Assembly: GCA_020740775.1 (NCBI GenBank)
Contig: JAHEWK010000027.1
Coordinates: 452,402-516,401, forward strand
Direction of reading: 5' to 3'
DNA from: Ilyonectria destructans
Lineage: Eukaryota > Ascomycota > Sordariomycetes > Hypocreales > Nectriaceae
DNA: 64,000 bases
Shown: in pieces, positions 11,837 through 23,683 of the stretch
How the letters are laid out: each line of letters begins with the position of its first letter
How positions within the stretch are numbered: position 1 is the first letter of the stretch
Translations under genes and position numbers: made by a program
Notes under the pieces: generated by a model
Told to the model about the DNA's origin: nothing
The model's database searches: none
The model's input: the letters and a program-made list of their open reading frames with translations, nothing else

Positions 11837-12620
11837 TTATTGCATCTGTGTTGTAGCTACCACCAATGCGTCCGCGTCCTGCGCCTCGCCTTTAGACCTG
11901 TGTCCCGCACTGCTGTCCGCCCACACTGCGTCTTCGTCCTCTTCTTCGTCGGAGAACGGGTCCGAGTCTTCCGCCTTATCGTCGCCGTCAGCGCTGCCGT
12001 ACTCTGCCTCGCTCCCCGGTCCACGCTGTCGTCCGCTTGCTGTGGCACGCGTATGGATCACCACATCCCAAGGTTCCTCTCGTTCCTGAGGGACCCCGAG
12101 AACACGGCCGATTGCATTCGCTTCCTCGAGGGTATCTTCGGAAAATTTCTCCAGTAATGTGTCGGTTTCGACAGCCTTGGGTACAAGATACCCATCGGGG
12201 TCGAACCGACAGACGTCCAGACCGACCTGATGTCTCGAGTACACGCCTAGGAAGTCTACAAGCCCTCTTGCTCTCCCGCAAGCGATTCGCTCGTGGCGCC
12301 AGAGTGCCTCATTATCCATGCACGACCGAAGTATCTCGCGAGCCCGGCTCAGCTTGGAGCGTTCGTACGTGGTGGCCTGATTCGTCAAGAAATCGATGCG
12401 TTCCAACGCTTCGGCGATGTTGTCCCTGATATCCATTCTGCCAGGCTTGAGCGCACCCAACTCGGCCAAGGTGATGTTTATATGTCCCGAGCGTGTTGCA
12501 ACATCAAGGGCCAGCCTTCGTTCAATTCGCCGCGGTCAGCCACAAAGACGCCGCAACTGTTCGTGTCCCTGAGCTGAGCCAGCAGTTCCTTGACTCAACA
12601 CGAACTGTCAGGGAAGAATC
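11837..12620 (-). CDS. Unrecognised protein with acidic C-terminal tail
   Basis: An open frame runs from about 12,535 to a stop at 11,837. The first 130 residues are a mixed-charge, helix-prone segment (ERIDFLTNQ, RAREILRSC, WRHERIACG). The last 70 are strongly acidic (DDKAEDSDPFSDEEEDED). No ATG lies at the start of the open frame; the first internal Met is in GRMDIRDN. A second frame just upstream (about 12,610-12,500) also looks coding (VKELLAQLRD), so a frameshift or an intron probably separates two parts of one gene. It lies on the same strand as the TFIIE-alpha-like gene and about 500 bp upstream of it. I do not recognise the family. Confidence 0.4.
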
Positions 12621-12669
12621 GACACGGCCGTCCACGTCAGATTTAAAAGAAAAAAAGCGTACTATGACT

Positions 12670-13440
12670 TTTTACTCACTAGATGCAGCAGCTCATTTTC
12701 TCCTCTCATCGCTCAAACACGTTTCAAGGGGCATCGCACGAAGCACCCTCGCCTTACAGGCGTGGCGACGAGAGGTCGGATGGTGGCCGATTAGGTCAAC
12801 GTGCCTACGGTGCAAAAGGGCTTGACTTGCTGAAACCGTTTTCCCAGATATTTTTAAAATCTTCCTGATGCACCACAAGAAGCGCTGTATGTGAGGCAGC
12901 TACAGACCAAAACCAGGGTGCGTGGAGTGTAGTCACTTCACGACGTCCAACATGCTCTAGTCATTGTCCGTCACCTTCGCATCGGACAGAGGCTTCCGGC
13001 TACGGTAAACAAAGAAGAGATGGTATGCAAGAACTTATGTGTCACATTTCTGGTTCGAGAGTGCGCCATCGGCCCATGGCGCTGTCAGTCTCACCACGGT
13101 TTACAGTCTGCCCACGGATGCTCGGCACGTATACATACAGCTAATAGGGACAGTTACTCACAGACTCAGTAGGCGACCTGCATCCAGAAGAGGTGCAGAA
13201 TTAGTGCCAACATCTCCTTGTTTCTACATTTCCTCTCGCGGAATGCTTATGGGCGCGGCACAAGCTGTACGACTGAATGTTGCGGAAAGGAGCTCGTGTA
13301 CGCGCGCGGCTCAGAACAAATAGAGTCGGACTGACCATGTAAAGTGTAACACTAAAAGCTGAGTTCAAGAGGCTTGTCGCGCAAGATGATAAACACTTTC
13401 GCCGGGTGTCCTTAGACTGCGCTGGTATTTAGTGTGCGTT
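12670..13440. other. Gene-less stretch
   Basis: I see no recognisable domain or repeat array here. Short ORFs of 60-110 codons are present on both strands but none shows a motif. Confidence 0.5.
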
Positions 13441-13499
13441 GCGAAGTTAGATGTGCAGAGTGCCAGGGCCAGGGCTCAATTTAGGTTACCTCAAGTTTT

Positions 13500-14800
13500 G
13501 CTTTAGCATGGTTACAATATGTTACCATCCCCTCCGCGAGCATTTGATCGCACTGAAGGACGCGGGTTGGGCGATAATCTCGAGCTGGATGGAGGGCGTG
13601 CCTAGACTCGACCTCGACACCAAGGGTCTCCTACAGGATGGCAAGGGGTTTGGACAGGATGGTGGCAACAGCCGACATCGTAGTCGAGATACCCGACGAC
13701 ACGGTCCCCAACATAGACGCGGACGGCCCTGGCGCAAGGTCTGGTTACATCCCCTCCCGCACGGAGTTGTGGTTGTTGAGGCTCGTGGCGATGGCCGGGT
13801 TCGGACCCGGGTCTGGTGGCGGTCCAGGACTCGTTAGATGTGTCGATGCACCCCCATTTTGGATAGTGGGATTCGACATTGAGCAGAGCACACACACGAG
13901 TGGTGGTGGTGTACCTCTCCCACACGATCCCGTGATAAGCATAACGATCTCCAGCGGTGGTTGGGTGTGACGGGTCGTGTCCTGACGTCTGCTACTGCAT
14001 ATACACGTTCGGGTATCACAGGGACATCCAGCTGGACAATGGCAGGAAGCCCGTGTTCATCAAGGCGCAGACATCCGAGAACGCGGTTGCGAAGGCGTAC
14101 GAGGTGATCCGACTCCTGTCACCCGACTTCGTAACCATCCACAACGGCTTCGGCTTCGACATGAAGAGGCTCGCAGCACATAGTTCGGTGTACGCCCACG
14201 TAAGCGCCGCGGTGATGAAAGACGGGCTGGCGACCGTGTACTCCAGTGATCTCAAATGGATCAACATGTACTCGGGCAGGGACACGGAGCCAATTTGACC
14301 ACCAACTGAACACCTGAGGAGATTGGCAGCGGTGTATCAGTCCGATGGACCCCTGTCCGTGTACGCCAATATCCCCGTGATAGAGGCTGCGAACCGCAGT
14401 GCCTCGAGTGATTTCTGGAGGAGCCTGACCCGCCCATGGAGACGATCACATGCCACTACACAACGTTTGGTTTGATCGAGAACAACACCCTGGTGTCGCT
14501 TGGAGACATGACTGGGAACGACGAGATATGCGAGATAGAGAACAGAGAGCCGAAAGCCGACCACGATGGGTTCTTAGACTGCTACTACACGCCCCGGTCG
14601 AAGGCCGCTGGCAGGGTGAGGATGCTCACAGCGGGTGTCGTGATCAGAGTCATGACCGCAAAAACGCTGGTGATGGTGAAGAAGATATTAAGCTGTGTCA
14701 GAGGTCAGATAGGTGCCGGATTTGGGGACTGGTTGGTGAGGTGCGGGCGGGTTCACGACCTCGGTCTCGGAGACGGACATAAGGAGGATGCATATGGTTT
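13500..14800 (+). pseudogene. Remnant of a family B DNA polymerase exonuclease region
   Basis: Three overlapping plus-strand frames carry pieces of one protein. The frame ending at 13,970 contains the Exo I motif FDIE followed by PHDPVISI, the usual 3'-5' exonuclease signature of replicative B-family polymerases. The frame 13,957-14,298 contains the Exo II-type motif PDFVTIHNGFGFD. The frame from 14,436 continues with LIENNTLVSLGDMTGND. The parts lie in frames 3, 1 and 3, so at least two frameshifts separate them. No polymerase palm motifs (YGDTD type) follow before the patatin copy at 15.2 kb, so it is truncated. The Exo I spacing suggests a delta-like or large-DNA-virus-like enzyme rather than the protein-primed type, but the source cannot be decided. 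It may be an old endogenous viral fragment or part of a mobile element. Confidence 0.6.
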
Positions 14801-14807
14801 TGGCTAG

Positions 14808-15200
14808 CATGGTGCTTCAGCCTCTTCGACACACTTGTGGTAGCTAGAACACAGATTCAATAATATGATGTAAGCCAGTGCTCCAATCAATATACACCCT
14901 CTTTCCTCCCCCTTTCCCTCCCCCCACCCTTCCAAAGAGTACAGAGTACCGGTAGTACATTTAGTGATCTTGGCTTGAGAGCAATGAGGCTTGTAATGAT
15001 GGGTTCCCAAGAAGAACACAATAGTGTAGTACGGCGCTACCTCTCTTTCATCTCCCAATAGGGAACGTCCAGTCATACCAGGCGTGGCTGGCAGTCAAGA
15101 CAGGGCCTTGGGTGTTCGTAGTGTAGCATACTCAGCGTCCTCTTATCACGTGTACGTGACCATTCCGTGCGATATGGACCAAGTTCAATAACCGGGCTGA
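14808..15200. other. Gene-less stretch between polymerase remnant and patatin copy
   Basis: It contains a C/T-rich run at 14,890-14,935 and no coding signal. It may hold the lost 5' part of the right patatin copy or a recombination junction. Confidence 0.4.
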
Positions 15201-15201
15201 A

Positions 15202-16585
15202 TTGAGGAAAGCCTCTGTCCGTCAACCTAATCAAAGAATGTTCAAGGCGGTTCACGTACTTTTCTTTCTTGACATGAGCTGTGCACACGCCCTTGCCTCA
15301 GGACGCGGTCTCTTCTCAAGTCATCCAGATCCCAGCTCAGCGACGCTCTCCGAGGTCGGAAAGGCTATACGCGAAGGCGGCGGCTTCCTCGCTGAATCAT
15401 TCAACAACGCCCTCTACGACAGCTTGCCGCTGGAACTAACGCTGCAGGCCATATTTGGTACCACCGCCACCATGACCGCCCCGTCGTAGTTGCACGGCGG
15501 CGCCAGCGTATGTGTTCTTGAACCCCACTCGGTCACCCTGCACATCAACGTCGACCCCACCGCTCCTTCTGCCAGACTGACTGTCGCCCCCCCCCTTCTC
15601 TCCCCGTGTCTCCATTTCGGACATTTTCTCCCACCCTCAGTCTCTCAGACACCCCTCTCAGACATCCCCTCTCAGACATCCCCTTCCGTTCCGCCATCCC
15701 AAACCCTCTTGCAGCATGTGTCCTCCAAGCTAACCCACCCGAAGTTACTACCCCCCCAAGTACGTCAATGGCGTAGGCCTGCTGGCAGGATGCAGGCATC
15801 GTACAGAACAACCCCACAGGCTTGACCCAGTCAGAAGTGCGTGCCTTGTGCCCCGCCAAACCTCTGCCCCAGTATCTGATCAGCCTCGGAACCGGCGTCG
15901 AGGCCACAAGTCGCGGACACGGGTCAGACAAGCGCCCGGGCTTCTTCAAGAGGCATTTTCTATACCTTCTGTTCCGGGCATGCATGTCGCTTCTGCGGGG
16001 CAAGAAAACCATGGATGACTTTGACAGGACCACCAAGACGTCTCTTCTCTTCGACAGGTGCATCCGCCTGACGTCGTCCTAGACCACGTAGCCCCGCTGG
16101 ACACCGGGTCGGTGCCGCGGCTAAAACGCTCCGTCTATCAGGACCGCCCTCTTCAGGACGCCATCTGCGCACTGGCGAAACGCATCGTCGCCGGCCTGTT
16201 CTACTTTGAGCTGGACGCCGTTCCAAGCCAGCGTGGTCCGCAGTTCCGAGGGTCGGGCTCCATCCGCTGCCTGCGTCCATGTGCTGACGAGGCTCTGTCC
16301 GCTCTAGTGCAGAAGCTTCTCCAGTCGTCGGCCGCGTTCAGGCTGAACGGCTCCAGGGTACCTGGTACGTTGTCGGGTGCGTCCTTCTGGACCTCCTGCG
16401 GTAACTTTAGGAAGAAGATCAAGTTCACGAGCGGTGATGCCACCATCTCCATCACTCTGCAGCAGGGTTCTCCAGAGTACCCGATCAGCGGGTCGCCGTT
16501 TCGTCTGTCGGAGCTAGTCGAAGCGCAGCAGCTGAACGCAAACTTTGGCCGCTCGGACCATCGGGAACGCGGACGTCGGGACTAA
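15202..16585 (+). pseudogene. Partial patatin-like gene, inverted copy of the left one
   Basis: The plus strand encodes the second half of a patatin-like protein in three frames. It shows NNALYDSLPLELTLQAIF near 15,408, QDAGIVQNNP near 15,790, LISLGTG near 15,876, GFFKRHFLY near 15,940, then VPRLKRSVYQDRPLQDA and a further 110 residues to a stop at 16,585. Each block matches the left copy closely. The GGGxRG oxyanion-hole half is missing, so the gene is truncated at its 5' end. A frameshift lies near 16,060. A C/T-rich interval with three copies of a CTCAGACATCC unit (15,650-15,690) may be an intron. The C-terminal part extends further than in the left copy. Confidence 0.65.
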
Positions 16586-16589
16586 TGCA

Positions 16590-16670
16590 CATACGTATGC
16601 ATACGACACTCGACACGACACTCGACACGACACTCGGCACGACACACACGACACTCGGCACCGCACGTGG
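16590..16670 (+). repeat. ACGACACTCG tandem repeat
   Basis: A 10-bp unit close to ACGACACTCG is repeated about six times directly after the stop of the right patatin copy, with a short ACACACGAC variant at the end. Confidence 0.8.
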
Positions 16671-16979
16671 GGCGACATGTTCCGGTGGGTCTGCTACGAT
16701 GCATGTGTCGCTCGTTCAGGGTACGTAGGTACAGTAGTACAGTACTATACTTATCATCGCGCGTGTCGATCGTGCGTCGATCGTGCGTCGATCGTGGAAG
16801 TCGAGGTTAGATTGTCAGGTTCCTTTCCCGTTGCACCCGTCCTTTGTTGACCCTGCTTGTCGTAACTCTCCGATTGCCTACAGACACATGTGTCCTTCTT
16901 GTGCCCCACCCTCGCAACGCCAAGGTGTCGCTGGAAATCCGCGTCAGGGCTACAAGTCGCTGACATCTGATAAACATGT

Positions 16980-17173
16980 AATAGAATGAGTCTTGCTAAT
17001 GGGACGATATCGGATTGCTATTGGGACGGCACACGTAACCTTAGATTACGTACAGCTGTGGATTTCGCATACTATTCAATTCAATTCCTCTTTTTCACTC
17101 TTCCACATACAAAGTCACGTGTGCCGTCCCAATAGCAATCCGATACCGTCCTATTAGCAAGACTCAATAGAAT
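16980..17173. mobile_element. 178-bp MITE with 49-bp TIRs and 8-bp target duplication
   Basis: The element spans 16,988-17,165. The left end begins GAGTCTTGCTAATGGGACG and the right end is its reverse complement, matching over about 49 bases with two mismatches. It is flanked on both sides by the identical octamer AATAGAAT (16,980-16,987 and 17,166-17,173). An 8-bp duplication is typical of hAT-type transposition. The interior has no ORF, so it would need a transposase in trans. Confidence 0.9.
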
Positions 17174-17378
17174 TTGTTCTGTTGTTTTTGTCGGAAAGCT
17201 AGCGTGGCACGTACGTGACTTGAACGTGTGTGTTATATGAACGTGTGTGTTATGTAAACGTATGTGTGTCTGTTGTGTGTGTGTGCCGCCGGGAGGTCCC
17301 CGACCCTTCCTCAGCGCTGCATGCCGGAGGTGGTCACACGACCTGACTAATGCTCTGTACATGATCCAATCTAGTCTA

Positions 17379-17710
17379 GAGTCTTGCTATTTGCACCAAC
17401 TATTCAGACCAACAGGTCACGTGCTGCTGCAGATTTCGCAAACTGTTCAATTCAATTTCTTTTTCACTCTTCCACATATAAAGTCACATGCTAATTATCA
17501 AATCAAAGCAATCACATTAAACAGTTCAATAATCATTCAATTACACACATCAGTTGCCCCCTATTTCCGCGGGCCGGCAGTTGATCCGGGCCCTGACGGC
17601 ACGTTGCCCAGTAAAAGTCACGTTTACTGTCTGATTAGTAATCCGATACTATTTGCACGTGACCTGTCGGTCCGAATAGTAATCGTTGTTAGTGCAAAAT
17701 AGCAAGACTC
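17379..17710. mobile_element. Second, longer MITE of the same family
   Basis: The ends are GAGTCTTGCTATTT and its reverse complement, and the inverted match extends about 45 bases with one 10-base indel. The interior shares with the 178-bp element the stretch from GATTTCGCA through TTCAATTCAATT to CTTCCACATA, so both come from one family. No matching octamers flank it (CTAGTCTA left, CAAAAATA right), so the target duplication has decayed or the ends have been rearranged. Confidence 0.75.
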
Positions 17711-17769
17711 CAAAAATAAAGCAAACACCTAGGCAACGAAGCGACGTACATACAGTATGTGAGTACGTA

Positions 17770-18240
17770 TGTATTTTGAAGCCCAGAAGAGATCGACCGA
17801 CTACGGATTCTCAAGTCGCTTGCCAAGTGTAGACAGGAAGACCCCGTCGCTGTCTTCAACACCAGTGGAGACTGATACTGGATACGTAGCGACAAATGAC
17901 GTCTGTGTGCAGACGAGCTCGCTACGCATGCGTTGTGGACACTCAGGATGGCGCGACGGAACACAGGTACCTTATGTCGTTGGTCGCCTCGTCCGTAGCA
18001 GAAGCGGTGATTAGGCAAAAAGCTTGTCACAAACGACTCGTCCCACTGTTGTTGGTCCACTAGAGACTAAGGTGCGACGAAATGTCGCTCATGAGAGCTC
18101 CCGAAATGGGTACCTACTTGTCTGGTGCGGGGTGGATGTGAATGAAGGGTCTAGTTTGGACTTTTGGAATGTCTCGAGCTTGTGGTGTGTGTCGTTTGGT
18201 GTGTGTCGTTTGGTGTGTGTCATTTGACGTGTGTTCGTCG
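17770..18240. repeat. DR1 repeat copy
   Basis: The order of blocks matches 34,905-35,400: AAGTCGCTTGCCAAGTGTAG, then a GACGGAACACAGG segment, then AAGCTTGTCACAAACGACT, then GGTGCGGGGTG with GAATGAAGGG, then GTGTGTCGTTTGG repeats. Identity is roughly 75-85 percent by eye. No intact ORF. Confidence 0.7.
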
Positions 18241-18499
18241 GACTGAAAGGAAGAGAAGTCGGGAAGGGGGTGTGAAGCGAGGATGGAGAAATGGACGCTC
18301 AGTTATGCTAACAGTACCTGTAGTCAATCTCCTTCCAGACGGACTAGATGGAGTGGCAGATTGCCTGTATTGACGTCCTAGACGACGTGCTTGAAACTAT
18401 CGTAGGGCTGGGTACGAGTAGGAGAGTGCCACTTGAGGGAATGAGCATGCACAGGGCCGCAATGAGCCTTCGCCGCGTTTCCAGCAGTCCTCGCGCGAA

Positions 18500-20070
18500 G
18501 CCAGTCAGCCATCTGGACCGATCCAGACCGATCTACCAGCCTCTGCTCGCTGGCCGACTACGCAGCATAACAACCAGGAAAGCGGCGACTCGGGCCGCGA
18601 AAACGAGCGTGAGCCTAGAATAGATTGGCCCTCGCCCTCTACGGATCCCCGAGTCGCTTGTCAAGTGTAGGCAGGAAGACCCCGTCGCTGTCTTCGACAC
18701 CGGGAGTGCAGTGGAAACTGATACTAGATGGGTGGATGGATGAACCCTCAAGATCGATCCGTTCGGACGGCCCGTAAGACGATGCGATGGAGCGCGGATT
18801 GCACCTCGACTTGTCCCACTGATGATCCACTACAATGCGATCAAGTGTAGCTTGGAGAGCCTGAAAAAGGTCATCTACTTGTATGGTGCGGGGTCTAGGG
18901 GTGCATGTGAATCAAGGGTCCGACTTAGACTTTTGGATATGTCTTGAAAGTTTAGTCGTGTGTTGTGTGTCGTTTGACGAGTGTTTGTCGAGCGCGTCGT
19001 GTGTCGTCTCCAGCCTTGTCGTAGTTGCTTGGTCCATGAAAGGGAATTGTCGCGAGGGCGAACAGTGTTCTACGCTGCGCAGACACAGATCGACAGACTA
19101 GCTTGAGCTAAGACGGCGAAAGCTTGATAACACCAGACATTGTGGAGGAGGTGGACCGGGACACTGGGGGGCAGGTCGTAGCGACGAGTGCGCATGGGAA
19201 CGAAAGAACAGAACGAGAGACCGAAAGGAAGAGAAGTGGGGGGTAGGGGGTAGGGGTTGAGGGGGTCTGGCGAAGCTTGAGCAACAAACGCCCAGTGATG
19301 TCCTGAGGAGTGATGTCCTAAGGAGAGCAGTGACACTCTTGCCAGAAGCTCGACGAGACGGAGATGACAGAGGGGGTTTACAAACAAACGCGGAGGTCAT
19401 TTACCAAGTTTGAAGCGGATGTGGGCAGACAATGTGGGTAATGGCACCCCGTTCATACACACACCGCGAGGAAGGTGTAGGGCATTGCGGGACCCTACAA
19501 GACGAGACAAAACCTTTTCAGACATTCGAAGACATTCGAGGACACTACAGGACACTACAAGACCGTCCTGTGAGTGTTGACTTGATAAAAATGGATGTTG
19601 CATGGGGTCAAGCGGGCAAAACAATAAGGGGGAGAGCGTAAGGTGTGCCCTTCTTCTTCGGACCGGGCCCGGCCCATCATTCGGCTCGTTGCTCTAAACT
19701 TGGGTCTTGGCAGCTGGGTCGTGGCAGCTGGGTTGGGATTGGTCGACAGATCCGATAGATCTGCAAGATCAGCTTCGTGGTCTTTGCAAGCTCGGCGTTG
19801 TCGTTTCCGATCATGTGTGCGACCTTGATCGTCGCTCAGGGCAGGGGCGTGGTGAGTGAGCAATCGTCGCACATGCATCTTGAATGAAACGTCTTGCCGT
19901 AGTGTCTGCCGGGTTCGACGCTTTGCCACATGCGTGCGCCCGGGCGGTTCATTTGCTGCGTACAGACGGAACAAGTTGGGGGTGTACAGCACGCTTAGCA
20001 GCTTGTGCACCTTACTCTTTCCAACAAGACAGAGTCTCCTGGCAAGGCTTGTGAGGGCGGACCAGATGTC
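18500..20070. repeat. DR1 repeat copy, second
   Basis: Blocks shared with the 34.3-36.4 kb copy include GAGTCGCTTGTCAAGTGTAG (18,650), GACTTGTCCCACTG (18,810), GCCAGAAGCTCGACGAGACG near 19,345 and an ACACTACAAGAC ladder at 19,540-19,562. A block near 20,008 with TTTCCAACAAGACAGAGTCTCC also recurs at 22,808 and 34,347. The interior is rearranged and has no intact gene. Confidence 0.65.
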
Positions 20071-20154
20071 AGGAGTGGGGTAATGTCTCCTGCTCGAGGA
20101 CTCAGGTTTGACTAGGTGACGGAGGTAGACGGCTCCTGCGAGACTAGCGCGTCT

Positions 20155-20480
20155 CATTGACTCATGCCATTGTGGACTCAAAATCCTTTGAACGATGTTT
20201 GAGATGGCACGACGAACACATGTTTGTGCCGTCGCTAGCCTTGTCCGTGGCAGAGGCGGCGATTAGGCCATTGCAACGGACGATCGCGGCGCGATCTCGC
20301 GAAAAGCTTGTCACAAACAACTTGTCCCACTGGTGTTGATCCACCCGCGAAAAGGTTACCAACTGCCTACTTGTCTGGAGCGGGGTGCATGTGGATGAAG
20401 GGGTGTGTGCCGTTTGGTGTGTCGTTTGGTCATCGTCCGTCGTTGTGGAGGAAGACGGCGCGAAGGCGAGGGTTAACAGA
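20155..20480. repeat. DR1 repeat copy, short
   Basis: It contains GAGATGGCACGACGAACACA, AAGCTTGTCACAAACAACTT and GGAGCGGGGTGCATGTGGAT in the same order as other DR1 copies, ending in a GTGTGTCGTTTGG pair. Confidence 0.65.
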
Positions 20481-21000
20481 CGACCCTACCCTATACCACA
20501 GACCTAAGAAAGCACCACCTAAAGATAGGCTCGACATTGACGCTTGAATGGTTTCAGCTGGAAGATTGCTCACTTAGTTGACTGTTCTATGTATAATAGC
20601 GTGTTTTTTGTTTTTTTTTTACTTTATTTTTTGCTTTAAAAAAAAATTTCCTTTTCTTTTTTGTGTTGCCATTCGCAGAGTTTTCGCGACAATGTATCCA
20701 CGCAGTGACTGCATCCTGCGGTGCTGCAGTTCAACATTGTTGATCAATCACATAGTTCACAGATAACAGCCAACAATCGCCAGCGCCGAAAACCCATACC
20801 GAAAATCCATACCGACTTCAGACTACCACCCCCGCTCTTTGTTTTCTCTCGCACAGCAGACACTTTTGGACTTTGGATTGGGAGAATTATGTCGTGTCGT
20901 ACCTACCGTACCATACCGTACCCGCGCTTGTTGATCGACACTAACGACAGCACACGTAGACGTCTTACACCACTCAGCCTGGAGTGCTGGAAGCTGAGGT
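20480..21000. other. Gene-less stretch with T-rich/A-rich inverted run
   Basis: A T-rich block (20,605-20,630) is followed by an A-run (20,636-20,646). No coding signal is visible. Confidence 0.5.
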
Positions 21001-22900
21001 CGTGTTCACCTAACCGTATTGAGATTGGTTGACAGATCTGTCAGGTGGCCGATGTGCCGCATTTCGACCTAGTACGGCCCTGGCAGATCACGGTTGTCTC
21101 CAACTCGAGTCACTCGCGACACTCGATCAACGGGGTATAGATCGGAGCCCAATCCACGCTAGCACCTTGCGAAAGGTCTCCAAACGGATGGCTTGCATTG
21201 TCAAGGTCGCATGCATGATTGAAAACGACAAGCACGAGTTTGCGAGGCCAGTCGGTTAACACTGGGAGTGCAGTGGAGACTGATACTTGATGCGTAGCGA
21301 CAAATGACGTCTGTGTCTGAAAAAGCTCGCTACGCATGGATGGATGGATGGATGAACCCTCACCATCGATCCTTTCGGACGACAAGCAAGACGATGCGAC
21401 GGAGCGCGCATTGCACCTCGACGTGCCCCACTGTTGATCCACTACAGTCTTTTCGTGTCTTGAGTTTGAACAAGTATTGCGCGACGTTTGACGTGTATTT
21501 GTCGTGCGTCGTGCGTCGTGCGCCATCTCCAACCTTGTCACTTGTCATGAACGTGAGGACAAGCAAGACCACAGATGTTCGCCATAACGCTTGCGCGGCG
21601 ACGGTACACTAATACATCCAGACCCGCCGCAAGAGCCTGATAGGGTTCACTGTCGTGGAGGTAGACAAATAGACAAACGCACTTGGTCGGGAGCGGGTCC
21701 GTCAGGGTGTGCAACGAACGCCAGGTGGAGCCGGAGACAGAGCGAGATAGTGAGGGTCAGTTGGAGAGGGTCAACTGGAGAGGGTTAACTGGAGAAAGAC
21801 TACTCCGTGGGGCATGGAAGGACAAGTTGGGAACCGTGACAAGACCCTCTCAGACCCTCTCAGACACTACAAGACGCTACAAGGTGCTACAAGACACGAC
21901 AAGACACGACAAGACACGACAAGACACTCCACAACTTGAGCGACCAAAGAGCGGGCATTTTGTCTGGTCCCCGCTTGCCTACCTTGCCAAAGCCTGCTTC
22001 GTTCTCGCGTAGGACAGAAGAATAAAGGTTCCGACCCAGACGACGTCCTCTACCCTGCAGCACCGTGACGCACAACGACCCATACTTGCGTGGCGAGCTG
22101 ATCTCGAACACATCCGTATGTAGTGTCTTGTAGTATCTTGTCGTGTCTTGTAGTATCTTGTCGTGTCTTGTAGTGTCTTGTCGTGTCGTCGAGTTATCAG
22201 AAGAAGTGGACATTGATTCTGTCCGGCGCTTGGGCGGGCCGCAGGAGCCCAATTTAGTACTGTTGCGCGGGTGCGGCCAGGGCCGTGTCTGCTCCAACCA
22301 GTTCGCCTGGCCAGGCACCTGGGTGCATGTGATAAGAGCGTCCAGAGAGCTTAGGTAGGGGATCGAAAGGCTTAGATCGAGCCCATCATTCGGCTCATCG
22401 CTCTGAACTTGCATCGTGGCAGCTGGCGTCGTGTTCAGCTCCACGGCTTCTCCATCTCCATCCTCCACTAGTCCTTCTCCTTCTTTTCTTTCTTCTTCCC
22501 CTTCTTCTACAGTATCTACTGTATCATACAGTACAGTGTTCTAAGTACATAGTCAACCATGATCGCTGGAAAGAGGAAGCCACACGGTACCTGTGGTCAT
22601 GCCTGCGTAGCTGTGTCGGGATTGGGTGACAGATCCGCTAGATCCGTGAGATCTGCTTCGCTCCGATCATGCATGCGACCTTGATCGTCGCTCAGGTGGG
22701 GTCGGGGTAAGTGAGTAATCGGCCGTAATGTCTGCTAGGTCCGATGCTTTGTGATATGCGTGCGGGGTTTCCGAATGAGGGGGCGCACGCTCGGGAGTTT
22801 GCACCTTGCTGTTTCCAACAAGAGAAAGTCTCCTTGTCAGGTCCGTGACGATTGTGAGTCACAAAGAACTGCCCCGTGAGCGGATCAGAATGTCAGGAGC
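21000..22900. repeat. DR1 repeat copies with inverted ACAAGACAC ladders
   Basis: The block at 21,255-21,340 matches other DR1 copies (GGGAGTGCAGTGGAGACTG; GTAGCGACAAATGACGTC). An ACAAGACACG ladder at 21,860-21,935 recurs in reverse complement (GTGTCTTGTAGTATCTTGTC) at 22,115-22,195, so the pair flanks about 170 bp as inverted arms. A further inverted block, GCATCATTCGGCTC-type, is shared between 19,672 and 22,384. Confidence 0.65.
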
Positions 22901-22924
22901 GGGCAAGGTCTCGTGTGTGTGTGG

Positions 22925-23200
22925 GGGTATGAATGAATGAAGTTTATTCCGCCCGGGGAGGACGAACCTCATAGGGCCAGGTGCGCTAGACTATTTACAG
23001 TTCTAAGTTTATTGTTCGCGTCTCCCAGAAGCCCACATTCTTCCTCGTCCGCTGATCGGTCTCGCCTCGCTTGACTCTGTGACAGGCCTGCTTGAAGGCC
23101 AATTTCTGTGTGTATGTAGGCGTGTGTGTGTGTGTGGGTATGTATGTGAGTGTGTACGTGTGTGTGTATGTGTGTGTGTGTGTGGAAAGTTTGTTCTCCG
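22925..23200 (-). mobile_element. Truncated LINE 3' end with TG tail
   Basis: Read on the minus strand the sequence ends in a CCCTATGAGG, then CGGGCGGAATAAA pattern. This resembles the 3' end of the Tad1-like LINE to the right (CCCTATTGGTTA, then CCACCGGGCGTAATAAA). A TG-rich run lies just upstream, at 23,105-23,185. It is probably a 5'-truncated insertion of a related LINE. Confidence 0.45.
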
Positions 23201-23683
23201 GCGACACACACAGTATTCATCCCATGACTCCACGTGTCCTCGTCATTCTACCCGAGTTTATTTGTCCATACTTTTGACCTCCTCACCTGGCGTTTCTATC
23301 CCGTCCCCCTCTCATCGCGACGACCACACACAAGCCATCTGGCCGGGCCTGAGCGATATCCGTAGCACTGGACGAGACTCGCACATTGTCTGACTAGTTG
23401 CAAGGTCAGCCGTGATGAGACCAATACACCAAGACGCCACTGGTCGGGTTTCAGTAGTCTGCAAAGCGTTCTGTCGGAAGGTGGCAACTCAAGGAACTAT
23501 TCGCAAGACCAGTCGTCGGCTACTTTGCTTGTCTGCTTGTTCGTTCGCTCACCTGCGTACTGTATGTATTCACAATGAGCGAGCTGGCATATAACTGTTC
23601 CACGATCGTCTCGACCGATTGCCGTCGGGCTCAGTGTTCTTGTCAATGCCGCTGTAGCGTTCTAATCGATAGACCTGGCAACC

